From: Elymus sibiricus | Taxonomy: Eukaryota > Streptophyta > Magnoliopsida > Poales > Poaceae | Assembly (NCBI GenBank): GCA_039707655.1 | Contig: CM077676.1 | Location: forward strand, 426,847,379 to 426,911,378 | Direction: 5' to 3' | DNA: 64,000 bases | Shown here: in pieces, positions 21,840 to 32,757 of the stretch | How the letters are laid out: each line of letters starts with the position of its first letter | How positions within the stretch are numbered: position 1 is the stretch's first letter | The notes under the pieces: generated by a model | Databases searched by the model: none | What the model was told of the DNA's origin: nothing | Seen by the model: only the letters and a program-made list of their open reading frames with translations | Translations under genes and position numbers: made by a program

Positions 21840-23553
21840 GTGAGTCCTCTGCTAGCTCCATTAAGCAACGCCCTCTGCTTGTTCTCTCATCTGTCTAAAA
21901 CAAGGACTAGTATCTCTCTGCTTTCTACTCGCATCTCACCAATCCTTGCCATGTTTCTTCTGTCTTGCAGGTTGGATCTGTATTTTATGTTATTACAAAT
22001 ATTTTAGTGTTTCGAATCGAGCCCTGCTAGGCCGTCTCCTGTGCGCCGAGTTTTTTTAAAAAAAAATCTTGGGCATCTGAGTGTATGTATATCACCACAG
22101 GACAAAAGCAAAAAGAAAAATCCATGCTCGGAAGATTCATGGGATTTTCAGCGTGTTTGAATCTGTTGGAATTCTTTCTATTGTATTTCAAGTGATCCTC
22201 AAAGGATTTGAAATCCTTAGGGATTTTACATAAGCATTCATGCACTCAATTGTTTTTGAAGAAAAATAATTCCTACCACTCAAACTTCTTCCTGCAATTC
22301 CTTTACTTCTTTTGTTTTATAGGTGCCAAATAGAGAGATAACAATCCATGTTATTAGCTTAGTGGTGTCGCTAAGCCTTTTGATGTTAACACTTATCATC
22401 GCATTCTTTAGTGTCATCTTTAGTCCGCCTTTCTCGTCTAGCTGTGCGGATGCTCCAAGCAAGCAGACGCCAAGGGCCAGAGAAATTTTCTAGCACCAGT
22501 GCTAATGTGATATATGCGCTAAGATTAAAAAAACTTACAGCCACTACTTATCCTAGTGTCCCATGTTGTGCTAAATTAATCTTAATTAGTTTATGTTTAG
22601 TGTCCAATGTTATGCTAAATTGATTAATCTTAAGTAGTTTATGTTTATCCATTTTATCTGATTTAGTAGCTTTAAGTCTAGCTCCTATGATTCATGCTAA
22701 GGTAAATAGAAAGAAAATACTAATGTATTCATCTTAGCTTCTATTGTGTCAGCGGTAGAGATGTGGAAGCTTGAGTGGCTAAAGGGACGATCGGGGAGGG
22801 AGTAATTTAGATAGCATTTGTGTTAGTGAATGGAAGGATAGATGCTTGCATGCTAGTAAGAGTTTAGGCCTCTCTTGCTCATAGCGAAAGCAAAGGAAAT
22901 CATTGGAGTATGATACATTTATTTGGTGTATCTCTTTGGTTCAAGAATGAAGAGAAGGAAAAAAAAAGAAATCGGAAATTCCTTAAGTCTATGTCCCAAA
23001 GGGAAAATAAATAGAAATTCGACATCTAGTATTTAAGATACCTGAGAGATGACTGCTAGGTTTTTTCTCGCGTAAGAACATCCGAGTCATACTTGTATAA
23101 TTTTTGCTTGTGATTCTCGCTGTTTTGATTTGATTTGGCATTTTTAGCATAAGAACATTCGATTAAGATCGTGTTGCTTTGACTTTTTAATTAATTAATT
23201 TTGTGTGTGTGTTTCTATTAGTATTTTGAATTTTTTAATCAAGTGAACCCAACACATAATAAGTTGACAAAATGTATGTGTCTAATATAATGGTTCTGTA
23301 GGCGTGGTTCTATCAGATTGGTGCATTTTCAAACCCTCCCTTTGCTTGTGAGGTTTATTTATTTTTTAAGTATGTGCTCATCTTTTGGGGATATGAGCAC
23401 ACATGGAGTGGTTCACATGTGGAGTAGGGTCGGCCTGACCCCATTTTGGTTGCAGTCGTGTCGATGCCCTGTCCACTCGAAATGAAACGAATGGAGGCTG
23501 TCCACTCGTTCTCTCTCTAGAAAGATCCATCCAATCCATGGACATGTTTTGTA
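21840..23553. other. Intron-like or intergenic low-copy sequence
   Basis: A/T-rich sequence without open frames of note. From about 22790 it shows similarity to the stretch from about 24330 onward (see the duplication entry). No transposon ends seen. Confidence 0.4.
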
Positions 23554-23815
23554 CTCCCTCCGTTTTTATTTACCCTGCATATTAGATTTGACTGAAGTCA
23601 AACTTCGTCAAGTTTGACCAAGTTTATAAAAAACAATATAAACATTTACCACAACAAATCTATATGATGTGAAAGTAACTTACACTCAACAATGAATCTA
23701 ATGGTATTGATTTGTTATTGTATATGTTAATATTTTTGTTTATAAACTTTGTTAAAGTTTATAAAGCTTGACTTTGACCAAAACTAATACGCGGACTAAA
23801 TAAAAACGGAGGGAG
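23554..23815. mobile_element. Stowaway MITE, 262 bp
   Basis: Termini CTCCCTCCGTTTTTATTTA and its inverted copy TAAATAAAAACGGAGGGAG, flanked by TA on both sides (23552-23553, 23816-23817). Inner inverted similarity (CAAACTTCGTCAAGTTTGACC / TTTATAAAGCTTGACTTTG) supports a Tc1/mariner-derived MITE. Confidence 0.95.
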
Positions 23816-24429
23816 TACTAGTACTACGCTAGCAATAGTTTTTTCTTCTGCCGTTTCCTTGCTGTACGTGTATTCATGCTTGTTCTTCAGGTAAAGACCT
23901 TGGATTCCTTGGCCTGTTCTGATATGATGATGATGTTGCTCTCTATACAATTGTTTGTTCAGGCACGTAGGCCACCCCACCGCTCTGGGGCGCGATGGAT
24001 TTGCTCGTGACAGGCCGTCTGGCGTCTGCTGCTGCATTTGATGTCTTCCGAAGGTGTCCAAGTCCTGACGCATCATGAACTTGATCATGACACATGAACT
24101 CTAGGTAATCGTTGTATTGTCAATTCCCTCTTTTTTTGCCTACTCTGTTATGATAGTTTCTCTTCTAAAAAAAAAGTAGTTGAGATTACAAAATTTATGT
24201 TAAATCGTATACTTTTTTTCATGCTGTTTTGATTTGACTACTAGAATGTTTACTGATATTGGTTTGTTTCTATTAAAATTTGCCAAACACTTGAGGTTAC
24301 AAAATGAATCTTAAAGAAGAGATGCTTGAGGAGGGAGTAATTAGTTAGCATTTTGATTTAGTTAGGTAATAATGGCAGATGCATGCATGCTAGTAAGAGA
24401 GTGTAGGGCCTTTGATTTGAGTTTTAGCA

Positions 24430-24516
24430 CTCCCTCCGATCCATATTAGTTGTCATTCAAATGAAATACATCTAGATACATCCGTTTGAGTGACAAGTAA
24501 TATGGATCGGAGGTAG
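24430..24516. mobile_element. Short Stowaway-type MITE, 87 bp
   Basis: CTCCCTCCGATCCATATTA at the left pairs with TAATATGGATCGGAGGTAG at the right, so nearly the whole element folds. TA follows on the right; the left copy reads CA. Confidence 0.85.
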
Positions 24517-25020
24517 TATTTTTGCGTTTCTACCAAGTAATAAGATCTTGATTTTTATATTCTAGAGAACCAGAAACACAATTTACCAAAATTTATGAGT
24601 CTTTTCGTTCTGCAGGCTATCATATTAGTGCCTTCAGAATCCTGCAAATCAAATCGGCCTTTTGCTTTATGAGGTTTTTATTTATTATTTAAGTCCTTGC
24701 TCATATTTTGGGAACGGCGTCCACGTTTCCTCCCAAGTGATGAGTACAGGATCTGTGTGAATAGCTTGTTCCATTTTCTTGGTGTTCTTTTTTGCAATTT
24801 CCTTGCTGTACATGTTTATCAGGATCTTGTTGGAACTTACCCTCTTTCCCTGTTCAGGCATCTTGGGTTTGCTAGTGCCAGGCAGAGATGCTACATTTGT
24901 TGTCTTGTGATGTGAATAAGGTGTCCACGTCCTGATGCAAAGGCAACAGCCGTCAACTCATTAGTAATCCTTTATTCTTTTTTCTTGCCAAATCCTTTCT
25001 TTGCTTTACTTTATTGTTAT

Positions 25021-25671
25021 CAAGGTTTTCGAGTCGATGAGTCGACGAGTCGCTCGGGGGGTGCGACTCTAGACTAGTCTAGACTAGTCTAGACTTATGG
25101 TCGACGAGTCGACGTGAGTTAAGCAGTAGGTAGTAGGTACAATAAAATTACCATACAATGTAATACAAACCTGAGCATTTCCATACAATTTCCATACAAA
25201 CCTGGTCGAGGAGCACAACAGCAGCAGCAGCAACCAGGGGAGGAGGGAAGGAGCATACCAGCAGCAGCAGCAACCAGGGGAGGAGGGGAGGAGCACACCA
25301 GCAGCAGCAGCAACCAGGGGAGGAGGGGAGGAGCACACCAGCAGCAGCAGCAGCAACCAGGGAAGGAGGGGAGGAGCACACCAGCAGCAACAGCAACCAG
25401 GGGAGGAGGGGAGGAGCACACCAGCAGCAGCAGCAACCAGGGGAGGAGCATAAGCAGCAGCAGCAACCAGGGGTAAAAAAACATATGACAGGTGGGGCCC
25501 AAAATAAGTGAGTCGCTCGACCCAGAAACAGCGACTAGTAGTCGAGACTAGTCGCGCGAGTCGCTCGACTCATCCCAGGAGTCGAGTCGAGAGGCTGAGT
25601 CGACCCTGGAACTGTGACTCATCGACTAGTCGACGACTAGTCTAGACTAGTCGAGCGACTCGAAAACAGAG
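25021..25671. mobile_element. hAT-type MITE with 8-bp TSD and internal minisatellite
   Basis: The 651-bp element begins CAAGGTTTTCGAGTCG and its right end read in reverse is CTCTGTTTTCGAGTCG. ATTGTTAT occurs exactly on both sides (25013-25020 and 25672-25679). An 8-bp duplication with CA-starting short inverted repeats is the hAT signature. Subterminal regions are packed with GAGTCGA/TCGACTC and TCTAGACTAG repeats, as expected for transposase-binding sites. There is no transposase; the centre is a minisatellite. Confidence 0.8.
25204..25480. repeat. 39-bp minisatellite, about seven units
   Basis: Units of the form (CAG)n CAACCAGGGGAGGAGGGGAGGAGCACAC vary in CAG number and in the GGGGAGGAG part. 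Leucine/alanine-rich open frames on the minus strand are simply this repeat. Confidence 0.95.
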
Positions 25672-25739
25672 ATTGTTATGATAGTGTTTTCCACCTATAA
25701 ACTAGTCCTCATTTCTTACCTTATCATCATTACAATATA

Positions 25740-25804
25740 CTCCCTCCGTCCCATAATATAAGATCTTATTGCATCCAATTTACTCACATATGGGACGGAG
25801 GTAG
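25740..25804. mobile_element. Stowaway MITE deletion derivative, 65 bp
   Basis: CTCCCTCCGTCCCATAATAT at the left and ATATGGGACGGAGGTAG at the right, flanked by TA. The loop is very short. Confidence 0.85.
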
Positions 25805-25817
25805 TACTAATCAGTTA

Positions 25818-25881
25818 CTCCCTATGTACCAAAATGTAAGACGTTTTTTGGTTTTGCATAGGGCATGTGTTGCGGAGGGAG
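25818..25881. mobile_element. Stowaway MITE remnant, 64 bp
   Basis: Starts CTCCCTATGTACC and ends GCGGAGGGAG, flanked by TA (25816-25817, 25882-25883). The inner arms no longer match well. Confidence 0.65.
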
Positions 25882-27450
25882 TAGTTTAAGTAATAGCTTT
25901 TGTATGGGCAACACAAAAACTAGGCTGAGTGGCGATTACTGAAATTTTCGTCCCTCATTTTAGTTTTCCTACTCAATTAGCGCATGCCACTTTCCTTCTA
26001 CAACTAACATATAATGCAAAATATCCGAGCTTGTTCTTGCACTTGCAGAGGCTAGTTTTACCTAACCAAAGAATTCTAATATGCATGCAACTTACCAGTG
26101 TGTTTCAGGGCTCCAGCAATTCTAATAAATTCGGTATCTCTGCGCTTTAAAGTTTTAGATGTTCATAAATTCAGGTAGAAAGCTCGGTGGTTTTGGGCCT
26201 ATGAGTCTGATATTACGACTAGTTAGGCAAATATCATCAACTAGCTAGTACACTATAGATCATATCTTCCTAGAACACACATCCATCCAATCAAACAGGT
26301 TAAAGTCATCCACCACATGGATATTCATTGTCGTGACCGATAAACTGGACAGTGTTCTAATCTACTAATATTCTGGCTCATTCAAAGATGTATACGATAG
26401 CCACCAGTAGACAAAATTTGCAGCAGCAAGAATTTCGGGGAATCATTTTTCGATGAATATATAGCAAAACTAATTATTAAATGTGATCGCCTTCTTGTTT
26501 GTTAGACCTCCTCTTTAACGGGCATTGCTTATATCTGCAAGCACAAAAGAGAATGATTAAGATAAACTCACATTGAGTAATGAAAGTATTCAACATGAAA
26601 AAATAAAGCAATAAACCATCAGAATAAACAGTTAGTTTCCAGTTCTAAGTGCCTGCGCAATTCCACCTTGTTACATCTAAGCTCATTTCAAGTTTGATTT
26701 AATTGCAGGGATAAAGCGGCGTCTGATACTGGATTGGCTTCACCAAGCCAGTGGGATCTTGTGTCAGATAAGTAGATGATGCTAGAGGAGCAACCATTGC
26801 AGGTGAACTAGCATGATGTCCGCCTTAACCTTTTCTACAATGCATAGAACTAGTGGTTATGTTGTGACCTTTGTGCTTTATCATCTCCCTCACAGTGAAC
26901 TAATAATAAATTAAATTCTGTCGTGATGGTCGCTAGATGCACGAAGATAATAAGTAAAAATACTGATGATGCCAAATGTCATAAAAAACAAATCGCAAAG
27001 GTCTGTAATCATTGTACTATCTTAGGCCAATCATATCTTCTGGAGGTTGTATGTTGAATTATCGTGTTTTTTTTTTTGGGGGGGGGGGGGATATTGCAGT
27101 TTGTGGTCGGTTTGGGGGACAAAGTTTCCCCCACCGATACCAAGGAAGGAATGATAGTTCGGCAAGTTGTCTGTTCTCTCTAGTGAGTTAACATCTTGGC
27201 TATTGCCTACTAGTATGATCTAGCAATTAGCACTATGATCTAGTAAGCAACAGTTGATTCAGGTGTTCTTGCTGCAAGGAGTCATGTTATGTTTATGCTT
27301 TGTGTCCACACTTTCAGTTGACTTATAGATTCTGGACAGTTTGATTTTTAACAAGACCGGATAATGATAATAAGATCTAAGGATAAGCTTACAACATGTG
27401 TATGCAAAGAAGAGAATTCAAATCTCAAACTGAGCTAGCCTTGTCCACAA
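25882..27450. other. Low-copy sequence without a confident gene
   Basis: Mostly A/T-rich. One exon-like piece on the plus strand follows a good acceptor (TTAATTGCAG/GG near 26708) and reads DKAASDTGLASPSQWDLV to a stop at about 26775, but it is too short to trust. A T11-G12 run lies at about 27067-27090. Confidence 0.35.
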
Positions 27451-27454
27451 CCCA

Positions 27455-28035
27455 GCTCTTGTGACTACTTTGATTCAATACCCTGTTGAAGATAATTACA
27501 CAAAAGCTCCAGAAATAGATCACATTGATTCTACCATAGGTGACTCAACCCTCCATTGATATCCTAGTGTGATGCAGGACAGGAAGAATTTCAAAGAGTA
27601 ACAAGGGGCTTGGACACAAAGATCCAGGACGAAACATATGCCCTATGTATGCAAATCTACCTAGTGAGCTTCAAACGAAGATCTTTGAGACAAAGTAAAT
27701 CTGTTGTTATACTCTTTTTTATCGTTATATATGTTGACAACTGAAATAAGTTAGGACTTGTAAATAGCTGTGAATAACTTTATGAACCAGATAGATGAAA
27801 AAGATGTTTAAGATATGCAGCAGTCAACACCAGATGAACACCCTGTTGAAGTTCTAGATTTAGTGACTACTTTGATTCTGCTCCTATTTCCAAGATTCAA
27901 TACCCGGTTCAAGATAATTATACAGAAGACCCAGAAGTAGATTACATTGATTATACCATAGTCACCATTTTACAGATGCATGTGACACAACAACCACTGA
28001 TATCCCAAGTGTTCCTTGCAGGAGAGGAATCAATT
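27455..28035 (+). repeat. Duplicated exon-like segments
   Basis: Bases about 27465-27555 and 27893-27965 are similar. In the same frame they read IQYPVEDNYTKAPEIDHID and IQYPVQDNYTEDPEVDYID, with mostly conservative differences. No longer open frame connects them, and stops follow in both. They may be decayed coding repeats or an internal duplication inside a long untranslated transcript. Confidence 0.45.
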
Positions 28036-28122
28036 TAAACCATAGATGAACAAGTCACAAAGATCCAGAAGTAAAAATGTGCCCGTGCTCAGAGTGTTGC
28101 AGTCCATAGCTGGGGCGTCCCA

Positions 28123-28260
28123 TGGTAGGGTGTGAATAGCTCAGGCAGATAAAATGTAATGTCCAGCAGCACAAGATGAACTGTTAATGTAATACTCGAG
28201 CAGCTCAGGGAGATAAAATATAATGTCCTGAGAAGCACAGGATGAACTGTTATCTAATGT
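28123..28260 (+). repeat. Tandem duplication, about 70 bp unit
   Basis: Two copies of AGCTCAGG(C/G)AGATAAAAT(G/A)TAATGTCC..AGCACA(A/G)GATGAACTGTTA lie head to tail. They fall in the region downstream of the zinc-finger gene and may be in its 3' untranslated part. Confidence 0.85.
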
Positions 28261-28390
28261 CCAGCTCTTTGCTATCCTGACACTCTAGTGGCCTTGCCCA
28301 TAACTGAAGGAAAGCTCATGTGACTGTAAATGGTCATGCAATAGTAGGAAATGCAGCAAAACAAAATTGGATTAGTCTTTTACCTGAGCT

Positions 28391-29075
28391 TCACTCCATT
28401 TTGAGCTTGATCTCCCTGGCCCTGCAGACATGATAGATAGTTTGATTTAGTGATTGAAGAAAGACTCTGAGATTAGATGGATCTGGTCTGAGACAAGCAA
28501 TTCAGTTTGCACGCACCAGTGACAGTTCTTCAAGTGGGCCTTAAGCTCCCTTTTGGAGAGGAAAGCCTCGTCGCAGCCTTTGAACGGGCACACTTTGAGG
28601 ATCATGGTCTTCAAGCGTGCATTGGCCTCAGCACGGTCCTTCTCCCTTTGCTTCTCCATTTCTGCCCTGAGCGCCTGCAGCTGGATCTGCATCTCGGCCT
28701 TGAACGCGGCCTTGATTCCCTCCACCTTCTCATCGCTGCATGCAATCGCGCAAGCGAGCTTCGACCCGACCCGACCTCGTGATGATATCTCGGAAGTCGT
28801 GCGTGAGCTCCAACCCGACCTCGTGAGGATATGCCGGAAGAAATGCCAGAAATCGAAAGCACGCACCTATGCTTCTTGACGTGCTTGTTCAAATCCTTCT
28901 TCGTCAACGGCGCGTCGCACTCGGAGCAGTTGATCACGATCTCGTTCTCGCTTTCGTCGGGGCGCAGCATCGCCTTGAATCGGTCCACAAGATCGAGAAT
29001 GCTTTGCATAAGGCCCGCGGCGTTCCCAGCAACCGCGATGCCCGTGAAGCACGCCGCAGCGCAAGCCGGCGCCAT
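28391..29075 (-). CDS. Small zinc-finger/coiled-coil protein, three coding exons, apparently intact
   Basis: Coding exons on the minus strand are 28867-29075, 28517-28735 and 28391-28421. All introns are GT-AG and the phases agree (209+219+31 nt), giving 152 residues with ATG at 29075 and TGA at 28391. A 3' untranslated intron (28304-28383) follows. The first exon ends in a C2H2-like motif, CSECDAPLTKKDLNKHVKKH (about residues 51-69). The second has a charged, probably coiled-coil stretch (about residues 80-115, e.g. QLQALRAEMEKQREKDRAEA) and a second finger, CPFKGCDEAF ... AHLKNCH. The family is unnamed to me; two fingers flanking a coil suggest nucleic-acid or protein binding. The upstream 150 bases are a GC-rich leader. 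No disabling mutation is visible, unlike every other gene here. Confidence 0.7.
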
Positions 29076-29300
29076 GACCTCGGATCGCGGAGAGAGAGGG
29101 AGGCGGGCGGCGGCGGCGGCGTCGGTCAAGAATATTTCGAGACGGGATCGCGGAGAGAAGGTTAGGGCAAGCGGAGTTGGGGGTGTGACCGGGACCTGTA
29201 TTTGGGCCTTGGGCCCGTCACGCTGATCAGGCCACAAGGTACAAATCCAAACAAAGGAGTGCTTAGTGGGCCGGCGGACTGAATGCATTTTTCTATCTTT
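29076..29300 (-). promoter_or_regulatory. 5' leader and probable promoter of the zinc-finger gene
   Basis: Immediately upstream of the ATG is a pyrimidine-rich, (GCC)n-containing leader (about 29080-29165 on the minus strand), typical of cereal gene starts. No TATA box is obvious. The stretch from 29330 to 29420 (T run, GCGAGGAATAAAA) looks like the 3' tail of an unidentified retroposon. Confidence 0.35.
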
Positions 29301-29689
29301 CTTTTCCAGAAAATCTCTCTCTCTCTCTTATGTCTCAAAACAAAATTCTCTTTTTTTTGCGAGGAATAAAAAACTGTATTTTGATTAAAAGGTTTACAAC
29401 AGTGTGTTGTAAAAATTGAAACAAAAATATTGTCGAAACTTTACAAGTATTCATGTGTGTATGTTCATATGTACAGTATGAAATATTCTTTCTCACCTTT
29501 TATTTAACATCTGGAGTGTATGAAAATATCTTTATCTTTACCTAATAATAAAGCACCAATCGCTTTGCCTGCCCACCGTCGTGGCATTTTTGCAAAAAAG
29601 TCCTTGGTGTTTTCTGAAATCAACCCGTAGTCCAACTGATCAAGTGAAGCCGAATCGGTATGTGCGAGAGAAAAGAAAAAAAAAACACC

Positions 29690-30184
29690 CAGACGACCCA
29701 CGACCTTACCTCCCACCTCCAGTGCCAGCGCGGCGCCGCGCGCCGCCGGCCCCGACTCCTCCAACGCTCGCCGCCATTGCCTACGCCACCGCCGCTCGCA
29801 CCCCTGCCCTAAGTGCCCCCCACCCCTGTGGCTTTCCACCGCCGGCGACACTCGACGCTGGCGCCGCACCTCCCCCCAACTCCTCTCTCTCCTTCTCCTC
29901 CTCTGCCGCAGTCGCTCTCCATTGGCCGGCCAACTCCCTTAAGTCCCATCCCTCCCTTTCCCACACGAGTGCCTCCCGATCCTCCCCTTTCTCTCTGTGT
30001 GTGTGTGCTCGATCCGGATCCACCCCTTTTCAGGAGGGTGCAGAGCTCGCTGCTGCGGTGGGCCTTGACGGTGGCGAGCTGGGAGCCGGCTAGGTCCCCT
30101 CCGACGAGGGCCGTCATGGCCTCCACCTCTGCCCTGTTGCCGGTGGACTGCATCGCGACCATGACCACTGCGTTGACAAGAAAG
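29690..30184 (+). pseudogene. Captured gene start: leader and first exon
   Basis: A GC- and pyrimidine-rich leader-like stretch (29700-30110) is followed by ATG 30116, MASTSALLPVDCIATMTTAL, and a splice donor AAG/GTACTA at 30184. The pattern is that of an intact first exon of a plant gene carried by the Helitron. The parent gene is not identified. No compatible second exon of the same gene was found; the next recognisable exon (30823) belongs to an ABC transporter and may come from another gene or the same one. Confidence 0.45.
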
Positions 30185-30822
30185 GTACTACTGCTATTCC
30201 ATATTCCCTTCACAAAGAATGGCATCTGGATTGAGCAATTGTACAACCACTGCATTGTTTGTACATGTGAATGTCAATGGTAGTTACGATTGATAAGATG
30301 GGTCAGCCATGGATGCAAAGGGTAGAGAGCTTCGGATTTTCAGTTGCTGCTAGCTCTACTCTGCTATGCCATCTGGTAATGCCAATGCAGTGGTTGTATT
30401 GTTTACGATTGCGGTTGGAAATAGATAGATGAATGATTTCAAAACATGGATTAAGCTCTGCAGCAAGTTGTGTTCCCAACTTTTAATCTCACTGCCTTCT
30501 TCCCAACAAAAAGCATAACAGAGGCCTTTCTTTCAATGTCTGAAGATTGGTTATCTCATAACTGACCGTCAGAGGGAGAAATTCAGCTCCATAACCTCCA
30601 TGTAAATACCATCATCTCTGTTCCCTCTTGCCCACTTCTATTACATATTTACATTTTTGTGTTGCATTGTTCTAAAGAAGCTGCACTGTTTTTGCCCTTG
30701 TGAGTAAATTGTCAGAAATCTAAACTCATGGGCAAATGAATTGTTTGATTCAGTGCTTTGCCAGATCAACAACAGAATATTTCTAAGTAACTCATGTCAT
30801 TAACTTTTTAATAATGATGCAG

Positions 30823-31070
30823 GCGAGATATACTCCAAGGTATGCAGACGGGTATTTTTGGTAGAATAGGTAGTGGTAAATCAACTGTCATGCATGCCCT
30901 TTTCCGTATCATGTGTCCTACTGTCGGTTAGATAATACTAGACATCGTCGACATTGGCACCATTGGGATGTACGATCTGAGATCTAGATTGACCATCATC
31001 AATGTTCGATTGAACTGTGAGAAACAACCTTGACCCTCTAGGAGAGTACACTGACAATCAAATCTAGGAG
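30823..31070 (+). pseudogene. Captured ABCC (MRP-type) transporter fragment, second nucleotide-binding domain
   Basis: After an acceptor (GATGCAG/GCGAG) the exon encodes MQTGIFGRIGSGKSTVMHAL, a Walker A motif of the ABCC class (usual GRTGSGKST), then LFRIMCPTVG, a TAG, and DIVDIGTIGMYDLRSRLTII, the typical sequence after Walker A in plant ABCC second domains. A second frame gives GEYTDNQI just before the donor at 31070/31071, matching the usual NLDPLGEYTDDQIW. The start shows a remnant RYTP followed by a deletion. Premature stops and frame changes make it a pseudogene. Full ABCC proteins are about 1,500-residue vacuolar conjugate pumps; only about 80 residues are present. Confidence 0.85.
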
Positions 31071-32308
31071 GTAATCTTGATATTCACATGCTCATTGCTT
31101 GTCATTTCTCAAATTACTAAACAATCACTTAAAAAATCTGTTTGGCATGGCTCCGAGTATGAATCTGTTGCTCGTAATTGTTTTTTTAGTTTGATATGTC
31201 TTCACATTCCTACAATCCTATGAACCTACGTGTTCCCATTGATACTTTGTAAACCTTGTACTGGCTACAACGGCTGTGTGCATTTCTCAAATATAGAGGC
31301 CCTCCGATCTTCTTAACTTATCTGAAAAGGACTGAGAATTGTTATTCTACATTTCAAGCATCGGGTCACTGCCAGTTAGGAGTTGAAGTTCGGAGAAAGG
31401 GGCTAAAACATGACTCGCCAGCTACTATCTGTATACCATGTTACTATCTTACCTTTTAAGTGGTTAGGTAGAAGCGACTTCACTAGGAATTAGCAGATGT
31501 GGATTATATATATGTGGAACTTCTTGCTACTATTGATGGGCTTGCTAAAAGAAACAAATTCAGTGTTGTTGTTCTCATGGAACATGCAAAGAGCTCTGTT
31601 GGCATGTATATTTTTTGATCTATTCGTTTAATTTGTTTCCGGAACTTATTATGCCCACGACCACTGCCACGGACTTCGTGGCTGGCCTGCTTATCCTTGA
31701 CGTGGCGACAATGCGCGACCCAATGTCCGACTTTGAACGCCGACATGGACGGCGGCCTAAAGTGCTCCACCATCTTCTTGGTATGTAGACCGGCACCACT
31801 GAGGGCTTACCCAAGCTGTTTTTTCTTACCTATTTAACAACTATGCGCTAGGTATTGTCAACGGATAAATTTGGATGGATAGGATTTTACTAATGTTTAT
31901 TGATGATGCTTTGTTTCGGGAATGTGGAGAGGCTTTTTGCACTGCAGTTCAAGACAGACTGTAGATTACATGGCTAAAGAAAATTATGTACGATCAATAA
32001 ATCATGTTCTTGCTACTTTAGTAAGTGTTCAAGCATGCCTACTATGATCCCGCGCTTCCTCTTTGTGTATGGCTTGCTGTGAAAACACCAAACATAACAT
32101 GTGCTTGATTAATTCAGTCAAGCCATTACTTGTCTAATGTACGAAAGTGTAATGTTCTCATGTCTACTATGATGATTCAAGTATACTGCTTCTCTTAAGA
32201 AGGTTAGAGTCAACGAGGAAGCACATAACTGTGTTTGATGCATTCTTCAGGTTGAGGGTCTGATAATGGACTTAACACAACTGCTGGAGAGAGATTAAAA
32301 TATTGAAG
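31071..32308. other. Helitron interior without a recognised gene
   Basis: Mostly intron-like sequence after the ABCC exon. A minus-strand frame at about 31640-31810 (GHWVAHCRHVKDKQ) vaguely recalls a zinc knuckle but lacks its cysteines. Nothing else supported. Confidence 0.35.
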
Positions 32309-32368
32309 ATGGCAGCAGAGGAGGAAGCTGAAGTTTGTAGATCAATTGAGCAAGAGTTCCAGACCCAG
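32309..32368 (+). pseudogene. Exon-like fragment
   Basis: ATG at 32309 reads MAAEEEAEVCRSIEQEFQTQ straight into a consensus donor (CCCAG/GTGCGT). The codon pattern looks coding. The parent gene is unknown. It may continue in the open stretch 32943-33126 (TVENLNPSAVAILVVEQPL ...) and that of 33168-33310 (MDVQDGCEPRKQILGQLL ...), which are also unrecognised. Confidence 0.3.
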
Positions 32369-32520
32369 GTGCGTTTATAATTGAGTTGTTAGTAAGACCA
32401 GTGCTACATGGTTTCACTTTGCGTCTCTGTAGTTATTTAGCTGAAGGTGTGCATGAGTTTTAGCTATTTATTATTGTGTAGTTTTAACTTTAGAAACATG
32501 GAAGTTGTCCCTTTTTTATA

Positions 32521-32757
32521 CTCCCTCCATTCCATAATGTAGTGCGCCCATGCTTTTTGAGATTCAACTTTGACCATAAATTAGACCAATAATACATAAA
32601 TCAAGTTACTGAAAAATTATACCATCGAAAACTTCTTTCAAATATGAATTCAATGGTATCATTTTTATGACACATAACCCGCATTTCATTGGTTAAATTT
32701 ATGGTCAAACCTAAATCTCGAAAAGCGTGGGCGCACTACATTATGGAATGGAGGGAG
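32521..32757. mobile_element. Stowaway MITE, 237 bp
   Basis: CTCCCTCCATTCCATAATGT pairs with ACATTATGGAATGGAGGGAG; TA flanks both ends (32519-32520, 32758-32759). Inner arms also pair (GTGCGCCCATGCTTTTTGAG / CTCGAAAAGCGTGGGCGCAC). Confidence 0.95.

Larger units (their letters stand above)
22790..24950 (+). repeat. Diverged tandem duplication (about 22790-24100 and 24330-24950)
   Basis: Corresponding landmarks occur in the same order in both halves: GGAGGGAGTAATT near 22797/24333, GCATGCTAGTAAGAG near 22850/24387, TTTATTTATTNTTTAAGT near 23350/24680, and GTTCAGGCA with AAGGTGTCCAMGTCCTGA near 23960-24060/24855-24930. The copies are well diverged and the first is longer, partly because it holds a Stowaway MITE (23554-23815). 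Confidence 0.6.

Noticed and set aside
21425..21868. 147-residue minus-strand frame
   Set aside because: Opposite strand of a GC-rich exon-like region; no leader, motif or splice signal in that direction.
25084..25502. Leu/Ala/Cys-rich 'membrane protein' frames
   Set aside because: Entirely the 39-bp minisatellite in three frames.
31504..31814. Retroviral-type zinc knuckle on the minus strand
   Set aside because: The GHWVAHCR stretch lacks the required cysteines and no gag context surrounds it.
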